Positions 1 through 8,030 of a DNA stretch of 50,331 bases are shown here, piece by piece. The stretch comes from Collinsella tanakaei (GTDB lineage Bacteria > Actinomycetota > Coriobacteriia > Coriobacteriales > Coriobacteriaceae): assembly GCF_030373545.1 (NCBI RefSeq), contig NZ_JAUDCO010000010.1, forward strand, positions 1 to 50,331. The letters are read 5' to 3'. The notes under the pieces are model-generated. The model saw only the letters and a list, made by a program, of their open reading frames with translations, ran no database searches and was not told where the DNA came from. Position 1 is the stretch's first letter. Each line of letters opens with the position of its first letter. The translations under genes were made by a program, and so were the position numbers.

Positions 1-77
1 AGCATCTCCTTGGGGGTGCACTTGGTGGAGGGCAAAAAGCGGGTGCCCAGGCCCGCCGCGGGTATGATGGCCTTCAT
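1..77 (-). CDS. galU: UTP-glucose-1-phosphate uridylyltransferase (N-terminal fragment)
   Basis: Only the first 25 codons lie in the window; the gene runs off the left edge. The reverse-strand reading begins [19 protein letters not shown] and continues to PKEM, the nucleotide-binding N-terminus of GalU (family pattern [22 protein letters not shown]). GalU makes UDP-glucose from UTP and glucose-1-phosphate for envelope glycans. AAAGGA stands about ten bases upstream of the ATG. The 244 bases before the next gene suggest it has its own promoter, but I could not find a convincing -35/-10 pair there. The identification is firm although the gene is partial. Confidence 0.85.
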   Translation of the reverse strand, partial: MKAIIPAAGLGTRFLPSTKCTPKEM

Positions 78-321
78 TCGGCTTCGGTTCCTTTCGGGGC
101 GCGTCGCCCGTTGCGGTGCGCGTCCGCGTCATGGCGCCCTGTGCAGACGCCGCGTAACACTAAGCGGCAGGGTACCCCAAAGGGCAACCATGCGCGACTC
201 GTCGCCTAAAATTGCGCTGGAAATGCGCAGATATCAAGAGAATGTCAGGTACGTGTCTGGAGTCCGTCTCGCCCGCGCACGCCAAGGTGTCCGCTTTGTC
301 GGCTCAAAGAGCGCGCAGCAC

Positions 322-1215
322 CTACATCTCGCCCCGCGCGGGCTCGTCGACGTCCTCAAGGCCGACGTTGCCGCTGTTCACGCCAGGGTGCGCCTGTCCG
401 AGCGGCAGCCAGCTGACGACCTGCTCGATGGCCTCGTTCCAAAACGCCCAGTTGTGCCCGCCGGGAGCCTCGCGATAGGTCACCTCGAAGCCGAGCTCAT
501 CGAGCCGCTGGCGAGCCGTGCGGCTTGCGGCAAGCAGCCCGTCGCTCTGCCCGCACGCAAGGTACACCTTGGGCAGCGGCTCCCGTGAGGCGGCCAGCTG
601 CTCGGCCAGCCACAAGGGATCGCGCTCGCTGCCCACAAGAGTCGACAGGTCCCCATAGACCGCCTCGGAAAACCTGCGGGTTGAGAAATAGCGGTCGGCG
701 TCGTCGGTGCGCGCGGCCACGTCATCCACGAGCAGCGCGCCCGACAGCGACGCGATATGCGAAAACGTCTCGGGATACCGAAGCCCGCAGCGCAGCGCTC
801 CGTATCCGCCCATCGACAGTCCGCCGATGAAGGTGTCGGCGCGCTCGCGCGACAGCGGAAACATCGCGCGCGCCATCTCCACGAGCTCCTCGCCCACAAA
901 GCGCCCGTAGTAGTCGTGCGACGCCGGCTGATCGAGGTAGAAGCGGTTGTCGCCCGAAGGCATGATGACCGCCAGGTCGCGCTCCTCCGCCCAGCGCTGG
1001 ATGCACGAGCCGCTCACCCAGTCGGTGTAGTTGCCAAAGATGCCGTGCAAAAGGACGAGCGTCTTGAAACCGCCCTCGGGCACGTTGGGCCGATAGGACG
1101 AGGTCGAGCCGTCGTCGCCCACCGGCACCTCCTGCTTGTCGACCGGCAAGATCACGTTGACGGGGACCGTGCGCATGAGCGCCGACGAGAAGAAGTTGAC
1201 GGTAATGAGCGCCAC
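322..1215 (-). CDS. Esterase D / S-formylglutathione-hydrolase-like alpha/beta hydrolase
   Basis: A 297-residue serine hydrolase of the esterase D/FrmB-like family (PF00756). The nucleophile is S134 in GLSMGG, and the likely acid and base are D225 (GQSD) and H254 (PGGHNW). LVLLHGIFGN near residue 54 supplies the oxyanion region. There is no signal peptide, so it is probably cytosolic. I chose the GTG at 1215 because AGGAGG lies six bases upstream; the frame stays open further upstream without a ribosome site. It follows the aldolase gene by 78 bases on the same strand and may be the last gene of that operon, perhaps removing acyl groups from sugars. That role is inferred; the substrate cannot be read from the sequence. 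Confidence 0.8.
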   Translation of the reverse strand: MALITVNFFSSALMRTVPVNVILPVDKQEVPVGDDGSTSSYRPNVPEGGFKTLVLLHGIFGNYTDWVSGSCIQRWAEERDLAVIMPSGDNRFYLDQPASHDYYGRFVGEELVEMARAMFPLSRERADTFIGGLSMGGYGALRCGLRYPETFSHIASLSGALLVDDVAARTDDADRYFSTRRFSEAVYGDLSTLVGSERDPLWLAEQLAASREPLPKVYLACGQSDGLLAASRTARQRLDELGFEVTYREAPGGHNWAFWNEAIEQVVSWLPLGQAHPGVNSGNVGLEDVDEPARGEM

Positions 1216-1293
1216 GGGGTACCTCCTGGGAGCAATCCGCATGAACACGTGCGCGGGCGCGCCGAAGCCCCGGCGCGCCCGCATGCGAACGCC

Positions 1294-2172
1294 TTACGCG
1301 AGCAGGGCGCGGATGCGCTCGACCTGCTTGGGCGTCGCCTGGACCGCCGGCTCGCAGATCTTGGTCGAGATGGGCAGGCCCTTGACCATCACCGCGGCCT
1401 TGATGGCCGAGACGAACAGGTCGCACACGTCGTAGACCGCCATGAGCTGCGAGATGCGCTCGGCGCAGGAGACGGCGTCGGCGTACTCGCCCGCCTGATA
1501 GGCGGCGTGCATGCGCACGAACAGCTCGGGCTCCACGTTGGTCAGGCCACACAGCACGCCGTTGCCGCCCGCGACCCGGTTGGGCAGGTAGTACTCGTCG
1601 AAGCCGGACAGCACGGAGAACTCGGGGTTCACCGCACGCGCCGCCGCGATGACCTTACGCGTGTGGCTGATCGTGTCGACGGTGTCCTTGATGGCGCAGA
1701 CGTTGGCATGGTCGCGCGCGAGCGAGGTCACGAGTTCCGGCGACAGGTCGGTGCCGGTACGCGCCGGGAAGTTGTAGAGGACGACCGGCAGCGAGGTCGC
1801 CTCGGCGATGGCACCGAAGTATGCGCGGGCGACCTCGTTGGTGGGCCCGAAGTAATACGGCGAGACGGCGACGACGCCGTCGGCGCCCGCCTGCTCGGCG
1901 AAGCGCGTGAAGTCGAGCACGCGGTCGAGCGCGGTGTCGCCCACACCGGCAAGCACCTTCATGCGGCCGGCGACGCGCTCCACCGCAAAGGCCAGCGCGG
2001 CCTTCTTGTCCTCAAGCGAAAACGCGTAGAACTCGCCGATGCTGCCGAACAGCAGCACACCGTTCACGCCCGCGTCGGCCAGGTGGTCGAGGTGGCGACC
2101 CCACAGCTCCAGGTCGATCGCGCCCGTATCGTCGGTGATGGTGATGGAGGGGCAAAAGATTCCTTCGAACAT
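1294..2172 (-). CDS. DHDPS/NAL-family aldolase (2-keto-3-deoxy-sugar-acid aldolase)
   Basis: A 292-residue class I aldolase of the dihydrodipicolinate synthase/N-acetylneuraminate lyase superfamily. Visible landmarks are the FGSIGE phosphate/carboxylate-binding loop (42-47), the catalytic tyrosine in VLYNFP (Y133) and the Schiff-base lysine in CAIKDT (K162). ATG at 2172 follows GGAAAGGA. Lysine biosynthesis genes are absent nearby; the neighbours are a lactonase-type amidohydrolase, an SDR dehydrogenase and a UxaA dehydratase. The same four families occur together in the Campylobacter jejuni fucose locus. I therefore infer cleavage of 2-keto-3-deoxy-L-fuconate (or a related acid) to pyruvate and lactaldehyde. 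Its first 109 bases overlap the 3' end of the upstream gene in another frame. Confidence 0.85.
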   Translation of the reverse strand: MFEGIFCPSITITDDTGAIDLELWGRHLDHLADAGVNGVLLFGSIGEFYAFSLEDKKAALAFAVERVAGRMKVLAGVGDTALDRVLDFTRFAEQAGADGVVAVSPYYFGPTNEVARAYFGAIAEATSLPVVLYNFPARTGTDLSPELVTSLARDHANVCAIKDTVDTISHTRKVIAAARAVNPEFSVLSGFDEYYLPNRVAGGNGVLCGLTNVEPELFVRMHAAYQAGEYADAVSCAERISQLMAVYDVCDLFVSAIKAAVMVKGLPISTKICEPAVQATPKQVERIRALLA

Positions 2173-2981
2173 GCTCGTTCCTTTCCGATATGCAATCCGT
2201 AGGCGCGAACCGCGTTGCCCATGAAGAAGTCCTCGTCGTCGCCGAACGCGTCGCGCACGAGCTCGAAATGCTCGGCAAGCGAGGAATACATGTTGACGAC
2301 CGGCCAGTTGGAGGCGTACAGCAGCCGGTCCGCGGAAAACGTCTCGCGCACGAAGGCGAGCAGCTCGCGGACGAATCCGGAATCGGCCGTCGGATAGCCC
2401 GAGACCTTCACGTACAGGTTGGGCAGGGCCGCGAAGCGCTCCATGGCAGCGCACCAGGCGGCGTCCATGCGCTCGACGTTGCCCAGATGGTTGAGGATGA
2501 CTGTCTCCTCGGGCACCTGGGAAAACGCCCGGTAGGCATCCTCGAGCTCGCCGACGCGGTTGCACGACTCAAAGGGCTTGCCCGCCGCCGAGAGCGCCGC
2601 GAGCCCGTCGATAAACGACGGCTCCAGACAGCGCCCGCGCGCTGCCCCGTCCACATGCAGCGGCTCGCGGATGCCCGCGGCGTTCAACGGCACGCGCATG
2701 GCCGGCCCCACCGAGCCGCGCAGCATGGCCGCAAGCACGCGCGGCTCGCGCTCCATGAGGTCGTAGACGATGGCGTCCTCGGCGAGCGCATCGCTGCAGT
2801 CGACCTCGACGTACACGCCGCCGACAAACTCGACCCCGTCCATCTGCGCATAGATATCCGCAAGGTCGCCGAACGTATAGGTCTTGGAGATGCTTCCGTC
2901 AGTGCCCTCTAGCCACGGCAGGCGCTGGACAGCAAGGTCCCATACGTGAAAATGAGTATCGATAACCCGCAGGTCGGACAT
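2064..2981 (-). CDS. Amidohydrolase family 2 lactonase (COG3618-type, putative fuconolactonase)
   Basis: A 305-residue TIM-barrel amidohydrolase. The N-terminal metal site is THFHVWD (residues 8-14). Near the C-terminus, ASNWPV takes the place of the more usual GSDWP; an N variant is known in this family. COG3618 members include sugar lactonases (fucono-, rhamnono-) and pyrone-dicarboxylate hydrolase, and the operon favours fuconolactone to fuconate. ATG at 2981 follows GGAGAGAGGGG; 59 bases separate it from the SDR gene. The conserved family end (GNAVRAYGL) falls about 12 codons before the aldolase start, yet the frame runs on 36 codons into that gene as a low-complexity tail. A lost stop codon is the simplest explanation. 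Confidence 0.8.
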   Translation of the reverse strand: MSDLRVIDTHFHVWDLAVQRLPWLEGTDGSISKTYTFGDLADIYAQMDGVEFVGGVYVEVDCSDALAEDAIVYDLMEREPRVLAAMLRGSVGPAMRVPLNAAGIREPLHVDGAARGRCLEPSFIDGLAALSAAGKPFESCNRVGELEDAYRAFSQVPEETVILNHLGNVERMDAAWCAAMERFAALPNLYVKVSGYPTADSGFVRELLAFVRETFSADRLLYASNWPVVNMYSSLAEHFELVRDAFGDDEDFFMGNAVRAYGLHIGKERACSKESFAPPSPSPTIRARSTWSCGVATSTTWPTRA

Positions 2982-3040
2982 GGCCGGCCCCCCTCTCTCC
3001 TCAAATGACAGGCGCGATGCGCCGCAGCCGCGACCGTGCG

Positions 3041-3832
3041 CTAGGACAGCGCACGGTCGAGATTGACGTAGCCGCCGTCGACGTTCAGCCACTGGCCGGT
3101 GGTGTGCGACGAGCGGTCGGACAGCAGGAAGCAGGTCGTGTCGGCGATCTCCTCGACCGTGGTCATGCGATGGCCCAGGGGGATCTTGTCGGTGATGAGC
3201 GCCAGGCGCTTAGCCTGCGCCTCCTCGTCGCCGAACGTCTTGATCCAGTTGGCGTACAGCGGGGTCCAGGCCTCGGCGACCACGATGGCGTTGACGCGGA
3301 CCTCGTCGTCCACGAGCGCCGCGGCCCACTCGCGCGTGAGGCCCAGGATGGCACCCTTGGCCGCCGCATAGGCGGTCGTCTTGCCCTGGCCGGTGAGGGC
3401 CACCTTGGACGAGATGTTCACGATGGAGCCGTGCGAGCGCTTGAGGTACGGCAGGGCGCGGTGCACGAGCTCGAAGTAATGGGTGAGGTTGCCGTGGAGC
3501 GACGCCTCGAACTCCTGCCAGCTCGTGGTCTCAAGATCCAGGTTGTCGTTGCGCCCGGCGTTGTTGACGATGCCGTCGATGTGCCCGTACTTGGCCGCGA
3601 CGTCCTCGACGATGCCCGCGATGGCATCGGTGTCGGCAAGATCGATGAAATGGATGTCGAAGGCGTCGGTGATCTTAGAGAGCTCCGCGCAAAAGGCGTC
3701 CTCGACGCCGTCCTTGCGGTTGAGGACCACCGGAATCGCGCCCTCGCGGGCGAGCTGGAACACGATGCCCTTGCCGATGCCCTTGAAGCCGCCGGTGACG
3801 ATGACGACCTTGCCGTCCAGATGCAGATCCAT
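3041..3832 (-). CDS. SDR-family sugar dehydrogenase (putative L-fucose dehydrogenase)
   Basis: A 263-residue classical short-chain dehydrogenase. It has the cofactor motif TGGFKGIG (13-20), the NNAG motif (90-93), and the catalytic S141/S142, Y155 and K159 (YAAAK). The C-terminal GQWLNVDGGY is typical of family members acting on sugars or 3-oxoacyl groups. ATG at 3832 follows AAAGGAG. Placed between the UxaA dehydratase (57-base gap) and the lactonase (59-base gap), it most likely oxidises the free sugar, for example L-fucose, to the lactone, like FucX of Campylobacter. An alternative in the same pathway is oxidation of a 2-keto-3-deoxy acid. The cofactor preference is not clear. Confidence 0.85.
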   Translation of the reverse strand: MDLHLDGKVVIVTGGFKGIGKGIVFQLAREGAIPVVLNRKDGVEDAFCAELSKITDAFDIHFIDLADTDAIAGIVEDVAAKYGHIDGIVNNAGRNDNLDLETTSWQEFEASLHGNLTHYFELVHRALPYLKRSHGSIVNISSKVALTGQGKTTAYAAAKGAILGLTREWAAALVDDEVRVNAIVVAEAWTPLYANWIKTFGDEEAQAKRLALITDKIPLGHRMTTVEEIADTTCFLLSDRSSHTTGQWLNVDGGYVNLDRALS

Positions 3833-3889
3833 GATGCGTTGCTCCTTTCGTGCGGCCGCCGCCCCGCGTGTGCGGGCGCGGCGCGCCCC

Positions 3890-5407
3890 TTACATATAGT
3901 TGCAGATGTGCGGCAGGGCGGTCTCGGTGTAGCCGAGCGCCTCGGCGCAGGTCGGGGTTCCATTGCATACGTCGATGATCTGGTCGATCAGCGCATCGCG
4001 CAGCTCGCGCATGGTCTCGGGCCCGTATATCGAGGCCGAGGCGTCAAAATCCGTGTTGTCAGCCATGGTCTGGGCGGTGCGGCGGTTGGCGGTCAGGCGC
4101 AGAACCGGCGCGATGGCGTTACCGGTGGGCGTGCCCAGACCGGTCGAGAAGACCACGAGCTGGCAGCCGCCTGCGACGATGCCGCCCACGCTCGACGGGT
4201 CGTTGCCCGGCGTATCCATGACGACCAGGCCCTCGCCCGCCGCCAGCTGCGCGGCATACGGGTAGACCGCCGAGATCGGCGCGTGGCCGCCCTTGTGGAT
4301 GCAGCCGAGGGACTTCTCCTCGAGCGTGGTCAAGCCGCCCGCCATGTTGCCGGGGCTCGGGTTGCCCTCGCGCATCTCGGCGCCGAACAGCTGCACGTAC
4401 TTCTCGTAATCCGCGACGATGCCTAAGATGCGCTCGGCGACCTCGGACGTCTTGGCACGGCGGGCGAGGATGTGCTCGCCGCCGAACAGCTCGGGCGTCT
4501 CGCACAGCACCGAGGTGCCTCCCTGGGCGACCAGCCAATCGGAGACCTCGCCGATCAACGGGTTGGCGCCCAGCCCGCTCGAGGTATCGGAACCGCCGCA
4601 GTTGGTACCCAAGATGAGCTCGGAGACAGGGCAGGCGACGCGCCGCTCGCGGGCGGCGACGCAGGCGAGCTCGCGTGCGATGCGCGTGCCTTCCTCGACG
4701 GCGCGGATGGAGCCGCCGACCTGCTGGATGATCAGGGTGCGAACGGGCTTGTCGGTGCGCTGTCTGATGGCGTCGACCACCAGATCGTTTTGGCAGCCCT
4801 CGCAGCCAAGCGACACGGCGAGCACGCTGTGCACGTTGGGGTTGGCGGCAAGCCCGGCCAGGGTGTCGATGGTGACCTGCTGGTCGATATCCACCTGCGA
4901 GCAGCCGTTTTGGTTGTGGAACGTCACGCAGCCCTCCACGGCCCGCGCGATGCGCTCGGTCGTATCGGAGGCGCAGATGCTCGTGGGCAGGATGAGCACA
5001 TGGTTGCGGATGCCGACCCGGCCGTCGGAGCGGCGATAGCCCATGAACGTCCGCCCGGGACCGTCGGCGTGCGCTTCGGCGACGGCGGTGGGAGCGCAAG
5101 CGACAGGTTCGCCCGCATCGGCGGTACCCTTCAGGGCATCGGTGCTCGCGCAGTTGTGGACGTGCACGTGCGAGCCGGCGGCGATATCCTCGGTCGCGAC
5201 GCCGATGTATTCGCCGTACTTGATGACGCGCTCGCCGCGGGCGATATCCACGCGGGCGATCTTGTGGAACAACGGGATGTCCTCGACGGCGTCGACCGAC
5301 CCTTGCGAGCCGTCGGGCAGCGTATAGAGCGCCTGCTCGCGGGCGCCTATCGGGACGATCGCGATAGCGACGTTGTCCTTCTCGTCGATGACCACGGCGT
5401 TTCCCAT
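3890..5407 (-). CDS. UxaA-family sugar-acid dehydratase (altronate/fuconate type)
   Basis: A 505-residue protein joining an N-terminal SAF-like domain (about 1-95) to the altronate/galactarate dehydratase domain. Conserved metal-binding or structural stretches are NQNGCSQVDI, LGCEGCQND, GTNCGGSDTSSG and CIHKGGHAP. The family are iron-dependent dehydratases of sugar acids. In Campylobacter the UxaA-type protein in the fucose locus is encoded by two genes; here both halves are one chain. ATG at 5407 follows AGAGGG. It is the first gene of the minus-strand catabolic operon, so the operon promoter should lie in 5408-5500. L-fuconate is the inferred substrate; altronate remains possible. Confidence 0.85.
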   Translation of the reverse strand: MGNAVVIDEKDNVAIAIVPIGAREQALYTLPDGSQGSVDAVEDIPLFHKIARVDIARGERVIKYGEYIGVATEDIAAGSHVHVHNCASTDALKGTADAGEPVACAPTAVAEAHADGPGRTFMGYRRSDGRVGIRNHVLILPTSICASDTTERIARAVEGCVTFHNQNGCSQVDIDQQVTIDTLAGLAANPNVHSVLAVSLGCEGCQNDLVVDAIRQRTDKPVRTLIIQQVGGSIRAVEEGTRIARELACVAARERRVACPVSELILGTNCGGSDTSSGLGANPLIGEVSDWLVAQGGTSVLCETPELFGGEHILARRAKTSEVAERILGIVADYEKYVQLFGAEMREGNPSPGNMAGGLTTLEEKSLGCIHKGGHAPISAVYPYAAQLAAGEGLVVMDTPGNDPSSVGGIVAGGCQLVVFSTGLGTPTGNAIAPVLRLTANRRTAQTMADNTDFDASASIYGPETMRELRDALIDQIIDVCNGTPTCAEALGYTETALPHICNYM

Positions 5408-5444
5408 AGACCCTCTTTTCGTCGCGCACGGTCGTATGACGCCA

Positions 5445-5481
5445 TTGTGGCACAGCCCGTTCCCAAAACGCGCGGGAACGT
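5445..5481 (-). promoter_or_regulatory. Candidate operator and -10 upstream of the sugar-acid operon
   Basis: CGTTCCC (5459-5465) and GGGAACG (5475-5481) form a perfect 7-bp inverted repeat with a 9-base centre, just upstream of a -10-like CACAAT on the minus strand (plus 5445-5450). No good -35 hexamer is visible, so the repeat would sit where -35 should be, as for a repressor or activator site. No regulator gene lies beside it. Confidence 0.35.
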
Positions 5482-5539
5482 GACAAAAGGGACGCGCCGC
5501 CCCGTGAGATCGGGCGGGGCATACCGCGCCGAGGATCCA

Positions 5540-5573
5540 TACAAAAACAGGGGCCCGGTTTCCCGGACCCCTG
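5540..5573 (-). terminator. Intrinsic terminator of rplJ-rplL
   Basis: On the minus strand an 11-bp stem CAGGGGTCCGG / CCGGGCCCCTG (one U.G pair) closes a GAAA tetraloop and is followed by TTTTTG. It lies about 50 bases after the rplL stop and is a textbook Rho-independent terminator. Confidence 0.85.
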
Positions 5574-5624
5574 TGGCACAGCGGTTATGCTGCGAACTCG
5601 AGCAGGCGCATCGCCTGCCAGAAG

Positions 5625-6005
5625 TTACTTGAGGGAGACGGCAGCGCCGGCGGCCTCGAGCTTCTCCTTGGCAGCCTCGGCGTCCTCCTTCTTGACACCC
5701 TCGAGAACGGCCTTGGGAGCGCCCTCGACGACCTCCTTGGCCTCCTTCAGGCCAAGGGAGGTGAGCTCACGGACGACCTTGATGACCTGGATCTTGTTGT
5801 CGCCGAAGCCCTCGAGCACGACGTCAAACTCGGTCTTCTCCTCCTCGGCAGCGCCAGCGCCAGCAGCGGGGGCGGCCACGACGGCAGCCGGAGCAGCGGC
5901 GGAAACGCCGAAGGTGTCCTCGATAGCCTTGACGAGCTCGGAAGCCTCGAGCAGGGTCATTTCCTTCAGAGCCTCGATGATCTCATCGGTGGTAAGCTTA
6001 GCCAT
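5625..6005 (-). CDS. rplL: 50S ribosomal protein L7/L12
   Basis: A 126-residue protein with the L7/L12 layout: an N-terminal dimerisation helix pair ([20 protein letters not shown]), an Ala-rich hinge with acidic EEE near 45-75, and the C-terminal factor-binding domain containing [19 protein letters not shown] and [10 protein letters not shown]. It forms the ribosomal stalk with L10 and recruits the translation GTPases. It follows rplJ on the same strand with a 102-base gap and ends at a strong intrinsic terminator. The length is normal for the family. Confidence 0.98.
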   Translation of the reverse strand: MAKLTTDEIIEALKEMTLLEASELVKAIEDTFGVSAAAPAAVVAAPAAGAGAAEEEKTEFDVVLEGFGDNKIQVIKVVRELTSLGLKEAKEVVEGAPKAVLEGVKKEDAEAAKEKLEAAGAAVSLK

Positions 6006-6107
6006 TTTAAAATCCTTTCGGTTCCCCTGCGGTTTGCAGGGAGATCTTATGCGGATGGCGCGCTATGCGCCGGGGGTGCGGGCGCAAGCCCGCGATGAAG
6101 GCGACGG

Positions 6108-6629
6108 TTACGCCGCCTTCTGCTCGGAGACCTGCTGGATCGAGCGGGCGAGACCGCTGGAGACGCCGTTGACGCAAACAGCGATGTCGCGCGCGAAGCC
6201 AGAGATGAGGCCGGCGATCTGACCCAGGAGCTGGTCCTTGGTCGGCAGCTCGGCGATAGCGTTGACCTCCTCGGCGGACACGGCCTTACCCTCGGAGATA
6301 CCGCCCTTGATCTCAAGCACGCCCTTGGACTTCGTAGCGAACTCCTTGAGGGCCTTGGCAGCCTCGACGGGCTCGTTCTCGTAGAACACATAGGCGACGG
6401 GGCCGACGAGGATGTCGTCGATCTCGGGCTGGCCCTGGTTCTTCAGAGCGATACGGACGAGGTTGTTCTTGTAGACCTTCATCTCGGCGCCGGTCTCGCG
6501 CAGGGTGTGGCGCAGCGCCTCGGCCTGCTTAACGGTCAGACCGTTGTAGTTGACGACGAACACACCGTTGTTCTGCTCGATGCGAGACTCGATCTCGGCG
6601 ACCTTATCGATCTTGTACTGCTGTGGCAT
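6108..6629 (-). CDS. rplJ: 50S ribosomal protein L10
   Basis: A 173-residue L10: the N-terminal rRNA-binding domain (KVAEIESRIEQNNGVFVVNY, residues 9-28, then KNNLVRIA) and a C-terminal helix that binds L7/L12 dimers. ATG at 6629 follows GAGGAGGTG; the frame is open further upstream, but that part is the leader RNA. L10 anchors the stalk and represses its own operon by binding the leader annotated at 6690-6850. No rplK-rplA genes precede it in this window. Confidence 0.97.
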   Translation of the reverse strand: MPQQYKIDKVAEIESRIEQNNGVFVVNYNGLTVKQAEALRHTLRETGAEMKVYKNNLVRIALKNQGQPEIDDILVGPVAYVFYENEPVEAAKALKEFATKSKGVLEIKGGISEGKAVSAEEVNAIAELPTKDQLLGQIAGLISGFARDIAVCVNGVSSGLARSIQQVSEQKAA

Positions 6630-6689
6630 ATGGATTACACCTCCTCTTCTTTTTCTCCCGGCACAAACCCGTGCGAAGACGTGACGGGG

Positions 6690-6850
6690 GCATGCCTTGA
6701 GAAAAAGAAGCCCCCGCGCTGCATAGAGCGACGGGGGCGAGAAGACATATCTGCTCGACCACCTCGGCTGGCGGGTTACCCCTTTGAGCCTCGGGGCGCG
6801 TGTGCGACCCTGCGGCACCGGCTGTCTCTGGCAGCGGATTCGTGCGTGAA
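6690..6850 (-). ncRNA. L10 leader (autoregulatory ribosomal-protein leader)
   Basis: The roughly 220-base transcribed region before rplJ contains, on the minus strand, CCAGAGACAGCCGGTGCCG followed by CCGCCAGCCGAGGTGGTCG. These match the conserved core of bacterial L10 leaders (AGACAGCAGGUGCC ... UCCUGCCGAGGU). The core is followed by a terminator-type attenuator (6701-6738), so excess L10-L12 complex probably favours premature termination. Downstream GCCCCCG near 6684-6690 could pair with the GGGGGC arm of the attenuator, giving an alternative fold. I see no gene in the remaining 6888-7082. Confidence 0.8.
6701..6738 (-). terminator. Attenuator hairpin in the L10 leader
   Basis: Minus-strand GCCCCCGTCGC pairs with GCGCGGGGGC (one bulged T) around a short loop and is followed by TTCTTTTTCTC. 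It lies about 70 bases before the rplJ start, inside the leader, so it fits an attenuator rather than the end of a gene. Confidence 0.75.
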
Positions 6851-6858
6851 CCGTATGT

Positions 6859-6887
6859 AGTATGACCAACGGGACGGCACGCGTCAA
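6859..6887 (-). promoter_or_regulatory. rplJL promoter
   Basis: On the minus strand TTGACG (plus 6882-6887) and CATACT (plus 6859-6864) are separated by exactly 17 bases, a good sigma-A type promoter. It lies about 230 bases upstream of rplJ and immediately ahead of the L10 leader core. Confidence 0.75.
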
Positions 6888-7082
6888 GCCTCGCGCCCAG
6901 CGCACAAACCCTCCACGCCCTCAAATTGTCGCGTGCGGGGACGGGACCGAGACGAGCCATGCATGGGGCGGCGCCCGCATGCCTCAGATTTATTGCGCAA
7001 CACGCGCCCGCCTTGCTCCGTCAATACTATGCTCTGCAGATGAGTCGCGTCTAGGCGACGCGTTCGAGGGAAAGGTGCAGCC

Positions 7083-7988
7083 ATGTTCTGTCCCCATTGC
7101 GGAGCCATCAATTCCGATAACGCTCGCTACTGCCGCGCATGCGGAGGTGCGCTCCCCGCCCCTTCCGCCCAGCCGCACATGATGGGCCAGCAGCCCCCTT
7201 CTTCCGCTCCATTCGCGCCGCAGCCGGTCGCCGCCGCGCCCGCCATGCAGCCCGCGAAGAAGAAGTCGCGTCGGGGCATCGTTGTCGGGGCCATCGCGGG
7301 CGGCGTTGCGCTCATCGCGCTCGCCATCGTCCTCGCGCTCAACTTCCTGCCGCACAAAACCCCGGTCACCGGCGTCTCCCTTGCTGCCGCCGAAGACCCT
7401 GACGACACCTTCAACCAGCTTTCCGTCTCCCTTACCGATGACACGTTCTCGCTGTCCATCGGCCGGCTTGAACAGGACAAGGGCCCGTTCCTCACGGGGA
7501 CGATCGTGTCGACCGAGGACCGCGGCGACGCCACGCTCTATCGGCTCGCAGACGTGTCCTCGGCGATCGTACAGATATACCAGAGCTGGAGCAGCGGCAG
7601 CATGACCGTTGAATCGGCCGCGGTCATCGTCCCCAAGGACGCATCGACCGAGAACCCCGTGGGCTTCTGGGGCGTCTTTTTCGACCTTTCGGTCGCAAGC
7701 GACCGCTCCGGCCATGATTTCTGGGGCGTCGGCTATCAGGTCAACGAGGACGGAACAGCTCGGTACTACGCAGGCGAGACGATGGTGGTCGGCGACGCCA
7801 GCTCTGCCCTCGACATCACGAACGCGGCCTTCAGCATCGATGCGGCCATAGCAGAGATCCAGACTCAAAGCACATCGCACGAAGTCCACAACGGCTTCTC
7901 AGGCACGACCACCTGGAAACGTGGCGACGACGGCGTGTTCATGCTCGTCAACAACGACGGGACGCAATTCCGCATCGCCCTCACGTAA
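7083..7988 (+). CDS. Zinc-ribbon domain membrane protein of unknown function
   Basis: A 301-residue protein. It opens with a four-cysteine zinc ribbon (CPHC at 3-6, CRAC at 17-20), then a Pro/Ala-rich linker, a Lys/Arg patch (KKKSRR) and one membrane helix (about 66-88). A 210-residue C-terminal part without cysteines is probably extracytoplasmic. The zinc ribbon-linker-single helix-external domain layout is common in Gram-positive envelope proteins of unknown role. The ATG follows GAGGGAAAGG. It stands alone, divergent from rplJL and convergent with the aminotransferase gene. I recognise no catalytic motif in the C-terminal domain. Confidence 0.8.
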   Translation: MFCPHCGAINSDNARYCRACGGALPAPSAQPHMMGQQPPSSAPFAPQPVAAAPAMQPAKKKSRRGIVVGAIAGGVALIALAIVLALNFLPHKTPVTGVSLAAAEDPDDTFNQLSVSLTDDTFSLSIGRLEQDKGPFLTGTIVSTEDRGDATLYRLADVSSAIVQIYQSWSSGSMTVESAAVIVPKDASTENPVGFWGVFFDLSVASDRSGHDFWGVGYQVNEDGTARYYAGETMVVGDASSALDITNAAFSIDAAIAEIQTQSTSHEVHNGFSGTTTWKRGDDGVFMLVNNDGTQFRIALT

Positions 7989-8030
7989 CCGCTTGTCTTA
8001 GCGACTCATTTTAAGACGAGTTCGACAGGG

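Noticed and set aside
2167-2180. GAAC-N6-GTTC resembling a LexA site near the aldolase start
   Set aside because: The spacing between half-sites is six, not four, and it overlaps a ribosome site inside an operon.
757-2202. A 481-codon open frame on the plus strand opposite the esterase and aldolase genes
   Set aside because: It is antisense to genes with intact catalytic motifs, has no ribosome site, and its Arg/Ala/Val-rich composition is the usual shadow of high-GC codon bias. The same holds for the long frames opposite the hydrogenase and opposite the helicase (18918-21614 minus).
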